A stretch of 64,000 nt of DNA from Rugalucina vietnamica (GCA_964017185.1 OZ024869.1:57438761-57502760); one strand, 5' to 3'. Counted from the stretch's first letter, positions 1-12,573 are shown. Notes: generated from the sequence alone by a model not told the origin. A program made the numbers and translations.

Positions 1-204
1 GTCTGGATGCCTCAACGTTTTGATATCCCGGAACATCTCTGACATATTGAAATGAGAGAAGGAACTATATAAGAATGATTGCTGGAAAACAAGTAGGTAA
101 TGAACCAGCATTTTTAACGGAGTGGGGACTTGTTTACCGATGGCAAAGCTTCATACGATGAGATGGTTCATGTATCTTGGCGAGTTCTAGCATGGCGGGG
201 TAAC

Positions 205-400
205 ACAGTCCTCTATGGCACAGCGGATAAGCTAAATGCGCTGTAAAAAAGGAGTCATGAGTTCGATCCCATGCTTCTCCACTCGTCCGGGTGAGACTTA
301 AAGCCGAGGTCCCACGACGATCTCCCATGACAAACTGATGACAAGGACGTATTGTGACGAGGCTACAGACTTTGTGACCTTTTTTTAAGTCCAAGGGCCC
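205..400 (+). mobile_element. tRNA-derived SINE fragment
   Basis: A tRNA-like head is visible. A box-A-like stretch TGGCACAGCGGATAAG lies near 216-231 and a box-B match GAGTTCGATCCC near 259-270, followed by sequence unlike a tRNA 3' half. The spacing of the two boxes fits a pol III internal promoter. There is no clear poly-A tail or target-site duplication, so the 3' limit is uncertain. A decayed tRNA pseudogene is the alternative. Confidence 0.5.
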
Positions 401-699
401 TAGTCTTCAGACCTGACTGTCAGATAAAACCTGAACACACGGAATCGTTTAAACACCACCAAGATGATATTTAAGTTGTTTGTCCGTCGCCAGGTTGAAC
501 TAGGCCATGTTAGTTGCAGACTAAGTTGCGGGCATATTCCAATGGATATAATATCTAGATCAACAAATTACATAGATCAGCTAGATAAGCCACAATCCGT
601 TTCACTTCATCACCTAGCTCTACTTCCGCGTGGTGTGGAGAGTTATCAAGGAACACCGACGGAAACATGTTGCTAAGGGGCGAAAAAATGTGAAAATAT
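401..699. other. No recognisable feature
   Basis: Short open frames only, none with a recognisable domain or splice context. I see nothing I can name here. Confidence 0.5.
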
Positions 700-1045
700 A
701 CGTCAATTGAGACATAATATGTCAAACGAAATATATATTTTAACCGGATGTAGAGCTGTATATCTCGAAGTAGATATTATATTTAAATTCAAATATTTTG
801 TGTTTATATCTAGATTTAGATACGGTATCTAGTTTTAGATACTATATTAAAAAGGAGATATTTTGACAGTATATATCAATTTAGATATAATATGTAAAAC
901 GAAATATAAATAAGCCGGATGTAGAGTTATATATCTAGAAGGAGATACTATATGTAAATTCAAATAGTTTGTGTTTATATCTAGATTTAGATATGATATC
1001 TAGTTTTAGATACTATATGAAAAAGGAGATATTATATATCGATTT
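700..1045. repeat. Two-copy tandem repeat, period about 171 bp
   Basis: Two adjacent diverged copies share CCGGATGTAGAG (744 and 915), a TTTATATCTAGATTTAGATA block, and an AAAAAGGAGATATT end. The region is rich in TATCTAGA-type motifs. No coding signal is seen. Confidence 0.75.
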
Positions 1046-1224
1046 AACGGTTGTGCCCTACTGCTTACTGGATAAGTTTAAAGATAATAGTGATCGAAAA
1101 GTTAGAAAGTGCCACTATATTTGGTATTCTTGTCAAGTTTTTAACTAAAGTTGGCATCAGCAACAATTAAGTTAAGTTATGAATAAGTAATCTTATAAAC
1201 GACAATACAAAGATGGCAAAACAA

Positions 1225-2492
1225 CCCTACTGAAAATATGAGTGAAATATTACTGAAATTTCAATGATATTTCAGTGAATTGCAATGGAACCCTTATTAT
1301 CAATGAAATATCACTGAAATTTCAGTGAACTTTTATTTTTCAATGGAATGTCAATGAAATTTCTGTGAAATATCAATGATATATTACATTGAAATTTCAG
1401 TGAAATATCGATGAAATATCACTGAAATTTTCAGTGCTATTTCAATGAAATTTCAATGATCACATGACCAAAACCACATTACCATAATCCCATGACCTCT
1501 GACCCTACTTCCTTTTCCTGTTGCACATAATTTTGAAATGCAAACAAAAATCTAATCTGAACTAAATCTTCAAACATCTAAGGTATCAGAATGACTACAA
1601 ACTAGAAGTGTGAAGACAAAACAGCAGACAAGTTCAGAGTTAGTAACAGGAAAAGGATAGTGCAGAAACCTTGATGGGAAGTGGTCTGCAGGATGTTTAT
1701 GTAGAAGACATGAGGGAATGAGAGAACAATCATGGATAGAAAAATTGATAAAGGCTATATGGGGCTAGTATATGTAACTTACTTTGAAGAACTACTATTT
1801 TTAAGGTATGAAAATATGTGCATGTTGTTCTCAACATGGTTTCTCATTTATCATACTGTCTGGCTGGGGAAGGTTAGATTTCATAATTTATAGTCACTAA
1901 TTTAGAGATATTTGACCAGGTACCTTTTCCTTTCTGGGTACAGGCACATCCTTGCAATGCACATAGGTCATTAAAACAGCCAAGAATGTGAACACAACCC
2001 CAGGCCATTCCCCCACCCATTACCCCTCAAAGTTACAAATCACAGGTCAGTCCTATAAGGCCTTGAAAACCAAACAGCTTAGAGGATGGAAGGCCAAGTG
2101 GCAGCAAAACTATCAAGAAAGATCTTAAAAGTTGTATTAAATGAAAATATGTGTGTTTGTTTTATATAATAACTTCTTTGTATTTGTTTGCATTTTCTAG
2201 TCAATCCTCCAGACATATTGCAACTAGGTGTCTGGCAGGGGTTAAACTGAAATTTCAGTGCTATAGCATTGAAATGTCACTGACATTCACTGAAATTTCA
2301 GTGAAATGAGGGGGAATTTTTACACTGAAGTGATATAGCACTGAAATTTCAATGAAATTCATTGAAATTTGAGTGATATAGCACTGAAATTTCAATGATA
2401 TAGCACTGAAATTTCAGAGAAATGAGGGGGAATTTTTGCACTGAAATTACACTGAAATTTCAGTGAAATTACAGTGGATATTTTCAGTAGGG
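1225..2492. mobile_element. Non-autonomous TIR transposon, 1.27 kb
   Basis: The left end reads CCCTACTGAAAATAT and the right end is its exact reverse complement, ATATTTTCAGTAGGG. Inside each end lies a subterminal zone of about 240 bp built from repeats of CACTGAAATTTCAGTG, which is itself a palindrome (about 1235-1460 and 2245-2470). The middle (1470-2240) is unrelated sequence without a long reading frame. Flanks share only AA, so the target-site duplication is unclear. Subterminal repeats of this kind are typical of transposase-bound ends of DNA transposons. The superfamily is not assigned. Confidence 0.75.
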
Positions 2493-3393
2493 AAATGAAG
2501 GATTCAGTCAAATGTCTATTACCATTATGGTGGTCAGTCACAAATTAAACAAATGTTACTCAAGTAGAATTATCCATATACACCTAAACCTAAAGAAATA
2601 TTAAGTAATGAAATTATAGAAACAAAAACATTTAATTAATATATTTAAACCTGAAAATGTTTGCTAATCATTTGTATGAAAAATTGATAATAACTTTAAG
2701 GTAGGTCACTTTAACATATGTGAAATTGTCAAATCAAATAACCTTTTTTATATTAAGAATTCATTTACTTATGTAATTTTTCATATCCAATGATAAAATT
2801 ATGCTATAACATGATTTTAGACGAAAAAACAGCTAAAAACATTAAAATCCATTTTTGTCCAAAATCGACCAACATGTATATCATGTACATTTTAACTGTG
2901 TTACCGGTTTTGAAAATTTATAAAACTTTACCAGCATGAAGAGGGTACCACTGGCCAATTTTATAGACAGTATCATAGGTTGACAAGCACTGGAACATAT
3001 AAAAATATGAGACACAATTTGTCATTCTCGAAAATATTTTTAATAAAATTTTGACAATTAAAAGTTTAAGTTTCCATAAAAAGTCTATCTGTTTATCTAT
3101 TTAAGCCAAAATGGTATCAAAGTCACCTATGTGGAGTCCTTTTTGAATACCAGTTTTAATTGGTTTAATAAAAGTTAAATAAGTTATAATATATAGGTAA
3201 AGCATAACGTTGGTATGGTCACAAAGGTGGAGTAAGTCAGGGTGCTATCCTGAGACCTAAAAAAGTTTTTTCAAAACAAATAAATGCATTTTTATGGGTG
3301 TTAGAATGAAGGCATTCACCATGCAAAGCAAGAACAAAATTGGTGCGTGGGCGCATATGAGACCCCCCTTTAAGTTTCTAGTTCCTCTCAGTA
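2493..3393. other. AT-rich interval with no recognised feature
   Basis: There is no reading frame of note and no clear repeat structure. It ends at the TA that flanks the mariner element. Confidence 0.5.
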
Positions 3394-3562
3394 TACGAGG
3401 TGTGATCAGAAAGTACTTCAAAAGCATTCCATAAGACAAAATCCTTGTTCAGTCTGTCATTTTGTTTAATTGAAAGTAATCTGGAGAGTAAAAAGCATTT
3501 GGCCACGCTTGATTGCATTTGTACGACAGTATTGAGAGAGGACAGTGCGTCAAACTTGAAAA

Positions 3563-3595
3563 ATGGAGAAAGTTGAAGTGAGAGCGGTGATTAAA
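3563..3595 (+). pseudogene. mariner transposase, N-terminal start (piece 1 of 3)
   Basis: The ATG at 3563 opens a frame beginning MEKVEVRAVIK, the usual start of mariner transposases. It is interrupted after 11 codons by the inserted element at 3596, at the ATTAAA target sequence. The 5' untranslated part (3420-3562) follows the inverted repeat directly, as in intact mariners. Confidence 0.85.
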
Positions 3596-5036
3596 GAGGG
3601 GGGGAGGAGGGGGGTCTAGTCACAGATCACAGAGATTTAAAACACAAAATCACAAATCACAGAGTTTTCAAATGGTGATTTCACAAATCACAGACAATGA
3701 ATTTTCGTAATCACAGAGAATTCAGCAATTTGGCCAATGTTTTTTCGCTGTATTGACTGATTTACAGCATATAACTTCTCAGTTACTAAAAATAACTATT
3801 CCTATCAATGGAATGTGTTATTTTAACTCATAATTTCATAGTTACTTGTAAAATAAGAATGCCTTAGCCTTATATTACATGTATTGTAGAGACTCTTGCC
3901 TTTTCACTGTAGGCGAGACGCTAGATTCTGTATCTACCGTATTTAACGAAATCGCACAACACCCTCCACATACTTTTTTGCAGTATGCAATTGGTCCATT
4001 GGTCATCCTAGATGAGTTCTAGGCACGTTGTCGCCCAAGCAAGTGGTGCACAATATTTCTGCAGCTCGTTACATAAGTTACGTGTTCAAAATATATTTGT
4101 ACCAACAAAATAGCGAAACCTACTATGCTCCATCCACTTTAATAAAGCAACAGCACTAATTATATCACGTACTAGAACAATTTAACGGACATGCTTTATG
4201 ACCTTTAAAAGTTAAAATTAGACGTTATAGGGTGTTACAAACGTTACTTCTACATCTATGGGGTGAAAATAGGGGTTTGGGTTCAAAAACGTTTTTGTTT
4301 TTGGCATTTCTTTCTTCATATTCAAAAAACGATAGGTCCTTTCTTACTGACCAATAGTTCAACTTGACTATTATACAAAATCATATATTTAGACTAAATA
4401 TTTAATTCATTTTATTTAAATAATTTAACATTTCCTAAGGGTAGCGCCGTATCTAGAAACATTGGTAAAGTCTAGGCGTTTCAACAAAAATATCAAAATG
4501 AATAACTGTTATATGTTTGTGTAAATTATTTAGTTCTATTTTACACACCCTATGACAAATACATGTTAATTGTGCTAAAATACACAGCCTGTTACTTGCA
4601 AGTATGCTCATGGTAACATATGTAACACCTTAATGTTCAAACATGGGTAGATTTTATCTTGGTGATTATAAATGTATATATAGTGAGCCGCTTCATGCGA
4701 AAACCAGATTCTTCCTATATGAAAACAAAGATGCAGTTACTGGACAGCTGATCAGCACACTTGTTTACTCTACACAGATAATTCAAACTTCTTCTTAAAT
4801 CCGAAATTTCAAGCGTCTAAATTCTGTGACTGTGTAGTAGGAATATTATCGGAAGAGGGGCTTTCGCGCGCTGCGGCTCACGTGAAAGCGGTCTCACATA
4901 ATTATCTGCAAAGGTTTTCGCACAGAACACAGTAAGGTGTTTGGAATATGTTGACCCACTGGTGACTTGTCAGTATGCTCATGGTAACGTATGTAACACC
5001 TTTTACATATAGGGCACTGTAAGGTATATATTATTA

Positions 5037-5130
5037 GTTGGTGACCCATCGTTAAAGCGTCCGCTCCTGATTGCGAGTTTGTGTTGTTCGACCTCTTCGG
5101 TGCTATGTTGTGTCCTTGAACAAGATCCAC
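5037..5130 (+). mobile_element. Degenerate tRNA-derived SINE fragment
   Basis: A tRNA-like stretch (TTAAAGCGTCCGCTCCTGATTGCGAG, here given only by its position 5053-5078) is followed by a weak box-B-like GTTCGACCTC and then TTGTGTCCTTGAACAAGA. The last is a conserved post-tRNA block that also appears near 22740. No tail is visible. Confidence 0.4.
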
Positions 5131-6440
5131 GGTCCACGATGAATCCTTCACATGTGCGAGCTTAATGACTTAGGAAGACAAAGACTTCGCAAATATCACA
5201 CTGACAGTCGCATCCAACTAGATGCGGATATTATCCTCAAACTACTGGAACCATCTATTTTATACTGTGCATATATGTGATATTCCTTACAGCTTGTGTG
5301 CGCCTTACGAAACTATTGATTTGACGTAGTGTTTGATATATACCTGTAGAGTAAATCCATCAGATCGGATGGACGAGGAAGAAGGACATTATCTAGCCCT
5401 TCGACACCAGTTCCCCGGGAGCGGCAAAATCCAATGTAAAGTAGTAATAATACAAAATGTGAATTTCTTCAGGGCTTTTGGTGTGAAATCCGAACATAGA
5501 ACAGGATGTGCAAACAACGTGTATGCGTTTTTACAGATAACGAAAATGCTTTCTTGCCAGGGATGACGTAACTGCACTTTAGACAATGAAGACACAGATA
5601 CGCGAATTTTCATAACAACCGCGATGCTCCTGGCGGTACAATCATCTGAATCAGATGTCTTGGTTTTATGCTGCTGTCTATTCTAGACAAATGATTGCAA
5701 TACATTATGATTCCACGCTGGAAATCCTGAAACAGCACGATACTAGCAGTCTGTCGTTTTGAGCAACCTTGATGTCCTGGTGAGACTCTCGACCATTCCA
5801 TATCTTCAAAAAAAAAATAGAAGAAAAACAATTTACCGATTCTATTCATCTGCTGTGCAATCTAGTTCATGTGTAAATAGTGTCCGTCACTTGTTCTGTT
5901 GCCATTAGCGCTACACAAATGAAAATGTACCACCAAAGAATGATCGTTTGATGACACACTTATAACGTGAAAACTTCAGAAAAACATGTTTTAAGCCTTC
6001 GCAGAAACGCTCAACCGTATCAGCTGAAGCAGAATGCCTCAGAAGGTTGGTGGGGTGGGAATATGGGCCCCACTCATCGGGGCCTTAAGAAATAGATGGG
6101 ATTCTTTTACCTCCAGGCATAGCTTATACGCTACTTACTGACCATCTGATTATTGGTCAACCGCTCAGGTCTGAGCCTTACCAGGAAAAGCCATCCATAC
6201 GTATAAGCCGTAGTGGCTTACTTGGGTGGTTATATTTAAAGCATTGTTTGGATGTCATGGCATCCGATTTTCCGACAAAAGTCCCATCAAATGGAGTCAA
6301 CGTCTCAATATGACAATAGCTGTTGACTAGGCTGTTAAGCATCAACTCAAAATCAAATAAATCAACCGCATCAGGCAATGTCTGGTACATCAATGGTACT
6401 TACATTGATGCAGTGCTCATGACCAAAGAATGAACAATTT

Positions 6441-6600
6441 TTGTTCCGTTTAACGTCCCTTTTGATATTATTTCAGCTCATATGAGACGGGCCAACCGGT
6501 AGGTGGGGCGAAAACGGGAGAACCCCGAGAAAAAAAATACACCTTGCACACGCGCAAACAGAACATGGCTTGTCTCACATGTGCCCCGAACCCAGACAAA
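6441..6600 (-). mobile_element. Truncated SINE (same family as 9464-9724)
   Basis: Read on the minus strand, it matches the body and 3' part of the tRNA-derived SINE at 9464-9724: TGTGAGACAAGCCATG, a CTCGGGGTTCTCCCG block, then GTCTCATATGAGCTGAAA. The tRNA head is missing, so it is 5'-truncated. Confidence 0.75.
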
Positions 6601-7389
6601 ATGAACTAGCATGCGCAGAGTTGTGCTTTTGTAACTGGCCGGCGAGTCATTTCGTAATCCGGAAATCGGAAAACAATCTTAAGGTCACGATTATTTTATC
6701 TTATAACTATTTGTTTTCCTTAGGTTTTAACACCTAAAATTTTAAGTGAAAAATGTGTTACATACGTTACCATTAAATCGCCAGTCACCCGCATTGATAT
6801 TTGCTAAACTAATATTGGCAAGCTTTGTGAAAGGTAACTTAAGAAATAGTGACCGACGAAGTTGATAATGTCATTTCATAACACTGGACTAACAATGGTG
6901 TAAAACATGCTTTGGGCTTTTGTAGTTTGGGTGTGCGCGCTTTAAGTTCACTGACAACCGGATTACACTCTTGAATATTTGCTATATCTTACATGATTTC
7001 TAAATTAGTGATAAATCATAATTACATACAGCGATGAACATTTTATCGGCATTAAAATCATTAAAACTGATTTTTGATATTTAATAATTAACTTGAAAAA
7101 GGCATATGTTATTGATCTACAACAAGATGATTGTATATTGTTTTCTTCTTTTCTTCAATCTTATCTGTTCATAGTTGACTTTGAACACTTTTTAATTATT
7201 TTTTCATAATCTGAAGTGAGTTACTGTGGACTATATGCAATAACTTTCGACTAAGGAATAACATGATGATTAGTTTTTTCAGGTTTGTAAAAAAAAAGGA
7301 ATAAGTGTCATTTAGACCAGTGTACCTAAAATACAAATGTGCAAAGAAAAGTATATTAAAATAGCTTACTGTTCTGTAATTTAACTCTG

Positions 7390-8030
7390 AACAGTCTTTT
7401 GAAAATGTAACATACGTAACACCATCGATGCATATATGTGATTAAAAGTATCAACACAAGTGCCAATAACATTCTTTCATCAGATGACATTAATATATTT
7501 AGGTTTGGAATTTATTTTAGAGATTCATAGTGCATTTTTCAAACTTCTGTTTTGAATGGGTAACATACGACGTGCGTAACGGCTTCTGGAGGGCAAATGC
7601 ACCATACCATTGGGCGACAACTTGCATAGAAAATCTTAATATTGATCAACGAAGCCACCCGTAGTGTATTAAAAGTGAAATTCGCAAAGAGAAGTATTTT
7701 AAAATAGCTTACTGTTCTGTGATTAACATGTACACAGGCTGTTTTGAGAATGTAACATACGTAACACCATCGATGCATGAAAATGATTAAATATATCAAT
7801 ATATGTGCCCGTAATATTATTTCATCAGATTATATTGATACATTTAGGTTTGGAATTTAGATAAGAGATTCATAGTGTATTTTACAAACTTAGAGCACAT
7901 TTCTTGTTTGAATGGGTAACATACGTAACGGCTCCTGGAGGACAAATGCACCATATCACAGGGCGACAACGTGCCTAGAAGCTCATTATATTGATCAGAG
8001 AAGCCACCCATAGTATCAAACCTAGTATGT
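7390..8030. repeat. Direct duplication of about 345 bp
   Basis: Two adjacent copies each contain GTAACATACGTAACACCATC (7408 and 7751), the block CATTTAGGTTTGGAATTTA or a close variant, then GGGTAACATACG and a GGAGG-CAAATGCACCATA block. The second copy continues into the inner inverted repeat of the 5.0-kb element. Confidence 0.8.
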
Positions 8031-8638
8031 GGAGGGTGTTGTGCGAAACGAAAAATTTCCCTACCCACCGTCTCCTCTACTGGTATTTTACTAACTGCCT
8101 AAAAAGTATAACAAAAACCCCTATTTAAACTTTAATATGATATGCATCAATATTTTAGTCTGGTGTTGGTCAGTATATTAACAGCTTTAAAATAGTCTTA
8201 AACCTTAAATGAAAATGTTAATTCTATGCATGATAGTTATTTTTCTGTTAGTCACCAGACCTGTCGTCTACAAAATATTAGAGTAATTCATGAGCGCCAA
8301 GTTGCAAATGGTATGACATGGGATATAGTTATTGTAAAAGGGGGGGGGGTTCGGGGGATCTCCCCCGAGAAAATTTTACAATTCTGGAGGTCCATGGATG
8401 CAATTTTAATGCACTTGTAGACCATTGGTTTTACAATCACAGGGAATCATGATGATCACAATTCACTTGAAAACTTACAAGTCACAGATCACAGGAATTT
8501 AAATTTGTGTTTCACACATCACAGAAAATACCTCTGTCACAAATCACAGAGTTAAATTTTGCTTTTTCACAAATCACAGACTTTAAAAAAAGGCCAATCA
8601 CACATCACAGAAAAGGGTCCTGCCCCCCCCTCATTAAA

Positions 8639-8955
8639 TATTTGTAAGAAGATAATGACTCCCAAGGAAATTTACGACACTTGGGCATTAGTCTCCTTAT
8701 AGCACGGTGAAAAATTGGGCTGCAGAATTTAAGTGGGGAAGGATGATGAAAGGTCAGGCCGCCCCAAAGATGCCACCACTGATGAAAATGTAGAGATCAT
8801 GCACAACCTGGTTATGTGTGACAGGATGCGAGACTTGCAAAGTACAGCCAGCGAAGAGGGCATAAGTTTTGGGGCAGTGCAAACAATTCTAATGGATATC
8901 TTGGGTTTGTTCAAGGTCTCGGCAAGATGGGTACAGAGAATGTTGACATGACCAA
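8639..8955 (+). pseudogene. mariner transposase, DNA-binding part (piece 2 of 3)
   Basis: The translation shows KKIMTPKEIYDT, then VKNWAAEFK, then DERSGRPKDATTDENVE, and finally KVSARWVQRMLT: the two helix-turn-helix segments and the linker of mariner transposases. Stop codons and frameshifts lie near 8655 and 8696. The segment ends at GACCAA (8950-8955), where pearl-like element B1 is inserted. Role in an intact copy: binding of the terminal inverted repeats. Confidence 0.9.
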
Positions 8956-9059
8956 TGAGAGCTGTCGCAGGACAGCGTGCTCGACTGCTTCTGACCTTTG
9001 TCAAACATAAGGCCAATTCCGACCAGTAAAGCAAAGCATTATGCTCATACATCTTTTTG

Positions 9060-10720
9060 TCTTGATGCAATAAGGCAAAATCACTGAACCATGAAAGTTT
9101 ACTATAACTACTTAAGATTTAAAGGTCTCACTCATATTGTGAAAGAAGTATGTTCATATACCAACTGAGTGCCAAGAAACGAGGCAAAATCACTGAACCA
9201 TGAAATAAGGTCACACTGACCTACAAGTATTTCAGGGTCAAAGGTCTAGTGATACTTACTCATAATGTGAAAGAAATATGATCATATACCCATTCAGTGT
9301 TGAGATATAAAGCAAAATCACTGAACCATGAAATTAGGTCATAGTGACCTATAAGTATGTTTGGGTTAAAGGTCTGGTCATACTCATTCATAATCAGAAA
9401 GAAGTATGAAAAAATACAAACTGAGTGTCGAGATATAAGGCAAATCACTGAACCATGAAATTATTATTTTTTTTTTTTTTGGATTCAGTTTAACGTCCCT
9501 TTCAAGATTATTTCAGCTCATATGAGACAATCCAATCAGTAGGAGGGGCGAAAACGGGAGAACCCCGAGAAAAACCACCTGACACACCCGCAAGCAGAAC
9601 TTGGCTTGTCTCACATGTGGCCAGAGCGGGGCTCGAACCCACACCAGTCACAGCGGTGAGATGATCGAATGGTTAAGTGCGGTAATGAAATAGCGCTCTT
9701 AACCACTCGGCCACGGGGGCCGCCGAACCATGAAATTAGGTCACAGTGACCCAGGAATACTTTAAGGTCAAAGGTCTTGTCATACGCAAACATATCGTTA
9801 AAAAATATTTTCATATACCAATTGAGTGCCGAGATATAAGGAAAATCACTGAACCGTGAAATTAGGTCATACTGACCTAGGACTACTTTAGGTCTTGTCA
9901 TACGCAAACATAGTGTGAAGAAGTTTGTTCATAAACCACTTGAGTGCCGAGATATAAGGTAAAGTCACTGAACCGTATTAGGTCACAGTGACCTATACGC
10001 ATATTGACCTATAAGCATATTGGGGTCAAAGGTCTGGTCATACTCACTCATAATCTAAAAAAGTATAAAAATATACTAACTGAGTGTCAAGATATACGGC
10101 AAAATCACTGAAATTAGGTCACAGTGACCTAGGGCTACTTCAGGGTCAAAGGTCTTGTCATACGCAAACATACTTTGATAGAAGTTTGTTCATAAACCAT
10201 TTGAGTACCGAGATATAAGGCAAAATCACTGAACCGTGAAATTAGGTCACAGTGACCTATAAGTATATTGGGGTCAAAGGTCTTTCATACGCAAACATAT
10301 CGTGAAAGAAGTATGTTCATATACCAATTGAGTGCCGAGATATAAAGGAAAATCACTGAACCGTGAAATTAAGTCATACAGACCTAGGACTACTTTAGGG
10401 CCAAAGGTCTTGTCATACGCAAACATAGTGTGAAAGAAGTTTGTTCATAAACCACTTGAGTGCCGAGATATAAGGCAAAGTCACTGAACCGTGAAATTAG
10501 GTCAGTGACCTATATATATATATTGGGGTCAAAGGTCTGGTCATACTCACTCATAATCTAAAAAAGTATGAAAATATACTAATTGAGTGTCAAGATATAA
10601 GGCAAAATCACTGAACCGTGAAACTAGGTCACAGTGACCTAGGATTACTTCAGGATCAAAGGTCTTGTCATACACAAACATACTTTGAACGAAGTTTGTT
10701 CATAAACCATTTGAGTACCG
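9060..10720 (+). repeat. 128-bp tandem array in B1 with ERE-like palindromes
   Basis: About 12-13 units, each containing AAGGCAAAATCACTGAACC, then ATTAGGTCACAGTGACCTA, then GGGTCAAAGGTCT, then TTGAGTGCCGAGATATA. Seven units match AGGTCANNNTGACCT exactly (starting at 9208, 9336, 9864, 9980, 10116, 10244 and 10626); 9738 has one mismatch. Neighbouring sites are typically 128 bp apart. AGGTCANNNTGACCT is the consensus estrogen response element. One unit is interrupted by a SINE. Confidence 0.9.
9464..9724 (-). mobile_element. Full-length tRNA-derived SINE with 14-bp target duplication
   Basis: On the minus strand the head reads GGCGGCCCCCGTGGCCGAGT, with box A TGGCCGAGTGG and box B GGGTTCGAGCCC. 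A body with TGTGAGACAAGCC and a poly-A tail (plus-strand T-run at 9467-9480) follow. It is flanked by GAACCATGAAATTA at 9450-9463 and 9725-9738, a classic LINE-mediated target duplication. The long spacing between boxes suggests a tRNA-Ser/Leu-type ancestor with a large variable arm, plus an extra duplicated segment. It inserted into a family-B repeat unit. Confidence 0.92.
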
Positions 10721-10722
10721 AG

Positions 10723-11870
10723 CCAGTCTGTCGTCCATACACTTTTCAAAGATCTTCTCCTCTGAAACTGCATGGCGAATCAAACTGAAATTTTATGTGG
10801 AGCATCCATAGGTAGAGATAATGAGAGTTTGATCGCAAAATCCAGGTCACATGACCAAGATGGCCGCCACGCCCATATATGGTAAAAACCACTCAAAAAT
10901 CTTTTTCTCCAGAACCGGCAGGCCGATTTTCATGAAACTTGATATGAAGCATTTAGGACTCCAGCCCATCATAGTTTGATCAAATGATGACCCTAGGATG
11001 ACCTTGACCTATTTTACGGCAATTTCAATTTTGGAAACATAGGCTTTTACATGGGAAAAGTGAAAACTATGGATTTTTTGAAAACTGTTGCAGCAAGAGA
11101 CCTGAAAAGTGGTAGATGCAAACAACTAATAGAGTACATGAAGGTATGTGATAAATTTAGGTCAAGGTCATCTCTTGACCTTGGCCAGTCTGTCGTCCAT
11201 ACACACATTTCAAAGATCTTCTCAGAAACTGCTTGGCCAATCAAAGTGAAATTTTATGTGGAGCGTCCATGGTTAGGGGGAACGAAAGTTTGATCGCGAA
11301 ATTCGGGTCACATGACCAAGATGGCCACCATGCCAAACTATGGTAAAAACCACTCAAAAATCTTCTTCCCAAGAGACGGCTGGCCGATTTAGGCAAAACG
11401 GTATGAAGCATTTGGGACTCCAGCCCATCATACTCTGTTGAAATGATGAACATAGGATGACCTTGACCTATTTTACGGCAAGGTCAATTTTGGAAACATA
11501 GGTTTTTACATGGGAAAAGGCGAAAACAATGGATATTTTGGAAACTGTTGCAGCCTGAGACCTAAAAGTTGCTAGATGCAGACAACTAATGGAGTCAATG
11601 AAGGTTAGTTATTAATGAAGGCCACGGTCATTTCTTGACCTTGACCCAAGGTCATTTAAAAATCAAAATTAAAATTATGGTTTTCTCAAAATCACTTGGT
11701 TTGGAAACTATTGCAGCCTGATCATGAGACCTGAAACTTTGCAGATGCAGACAACTTATAAAGTCAATAAAGGTGTGTGAGTATTCAAGGTCAAGGTCAT
11801 TTCATGATGACTTAATACTCCAAGATCAGGCTTCAGGTGAGCGTTCTCAGGACCAATGGTCCTCTGGTTT
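10723..11870 (-). mobile_element. Reversed family-A-type pearl fragment inside B1
   Basis: It ends (its 5' end) with CAGGACCAATGGTCCTCTGG, the reverse of the family-A start hairpin, and contains the CACATGACCAAGATGGCC and ACCTTGACCTATTTTACGGC blocks in reverse. The corresponding point of copy B2 (near 49455) has no such insert, so it arrived after B1 was in place. The 3' terminal hairpin is missing. The core is a diverged subfamily with two partial repeat units. Confidence 0.75.
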
Positions 11871-12573
11871 AGTGTTCTAGTTTTTAATCTCTAGCCCCAC
11901 CCCCAGGCATGGAACCAGAGATCCGATGCCATGAAATGAAACTCAACCCTACAGGGTACCTATGGTCCGAGCATGAAAGCCCTCTTCTAGAATACTATAT
12001 CACAGAAAACAGAAAAGCCATTATTATTAATGGTGTTCTAGATTTTAACCTCTAGCCCCACCCCCTGGCATGGACCCCGGGATCTGATGCCATGGAATGA
12101 AAGCCGAATATACAGGGTGTCAATGGCCCAAGTATCAATGCTTTCTGATGAGTGGCTGTCAAAATATGGACTTCTAGAAAACTTTAACACAAGAATTGCC
12201 ATTTTTGAAAGCAATATGCCATGAAATGAAACTCAACCCTACAGGGTACCTATGGTCCGAGCATGAAAGCCCTCTGAAAAAAAGTTTTCAAGATATAGAC
12301 TTCTAGAATACTATATCACAGAAAAGCCATTATTATTAATGGTGTTCTAGATTTTAACCTCCAGCCCAATCCCAGGGGCCCGATGCCATGGAATGAAAGC
12401 TAACCCTACAGGGTATCTATGGTCCAAGTATGAATGCTTTCTGATGAGTGGTTGTCAAGATATGGACTTCTAGAAAACTTTAACGCCAGTGTGACACGCA
12501 CGTGCACTGGAACGGGAACGTGGACGACCGGGGTGACTGCAATAGCTCTATGCACTTCGTGCAGTCGAGCTAA

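Larger units (their letters stand above)
3596..8632. mobile_element. 5.0-kb G-ended element with ATTAAA target duplication
   Basis: The element is flanked by ATTAAA on both sides (3590-3595 and 8633-8638); removing it and one copy restores the mariner reading frame at VIKYL. Its ends are GAGGGGGGG and CCCCCCCCTC. Clusters of TCACAAATCACAGA-type repeats lie in both outer zones (about 3617-3720 and 8440-8615). A second, longer inverted repeat lies further in: about 3905-4085 against 7925-8090, sharing GCACAACACCCTCCACATA and TTCTAGGCACGTTGTCGCCC. No frame resembling a transposase is present, so it is non-autonomous or decayed. A 6-bp duplication is unusual; the superfamily is not assigned. SINE fragments lie inside. 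Confidence 0.75.
8956..12573 (+). mobile_element. Pearl-like / HINE element, family B copy 1 (B1)
   Basis: The element starts TGAGAGCTGTCGCAGGACAG, in which GCTGTC and GACAGC form a hairpin, followed by GCTCGACTGC. It ends with the hairpin TGCACTTCGTGCA, then GCAGTCGAGC (exact inverse of the 5' motif) and CTAA. It is inserted into an A-run of the mariner gene without a clear target duplication, as expected for Helitron/Helentron-type insertion. The core is a 128-bp tandem array, then unique sequence (11880-12490). It shares both ends and the core with the second copy at 47778-51586. No Rep/helicase frame is present, so it is non-autonomous. Confidence 0.8.

Noticed and set aside
8960..10720. 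128-bp array considered as a CRISPR array
   Set aside because: Units are contiguous without unique spacers and the surroundings are eukaryotic; it is a transposon-borne minisatellite.
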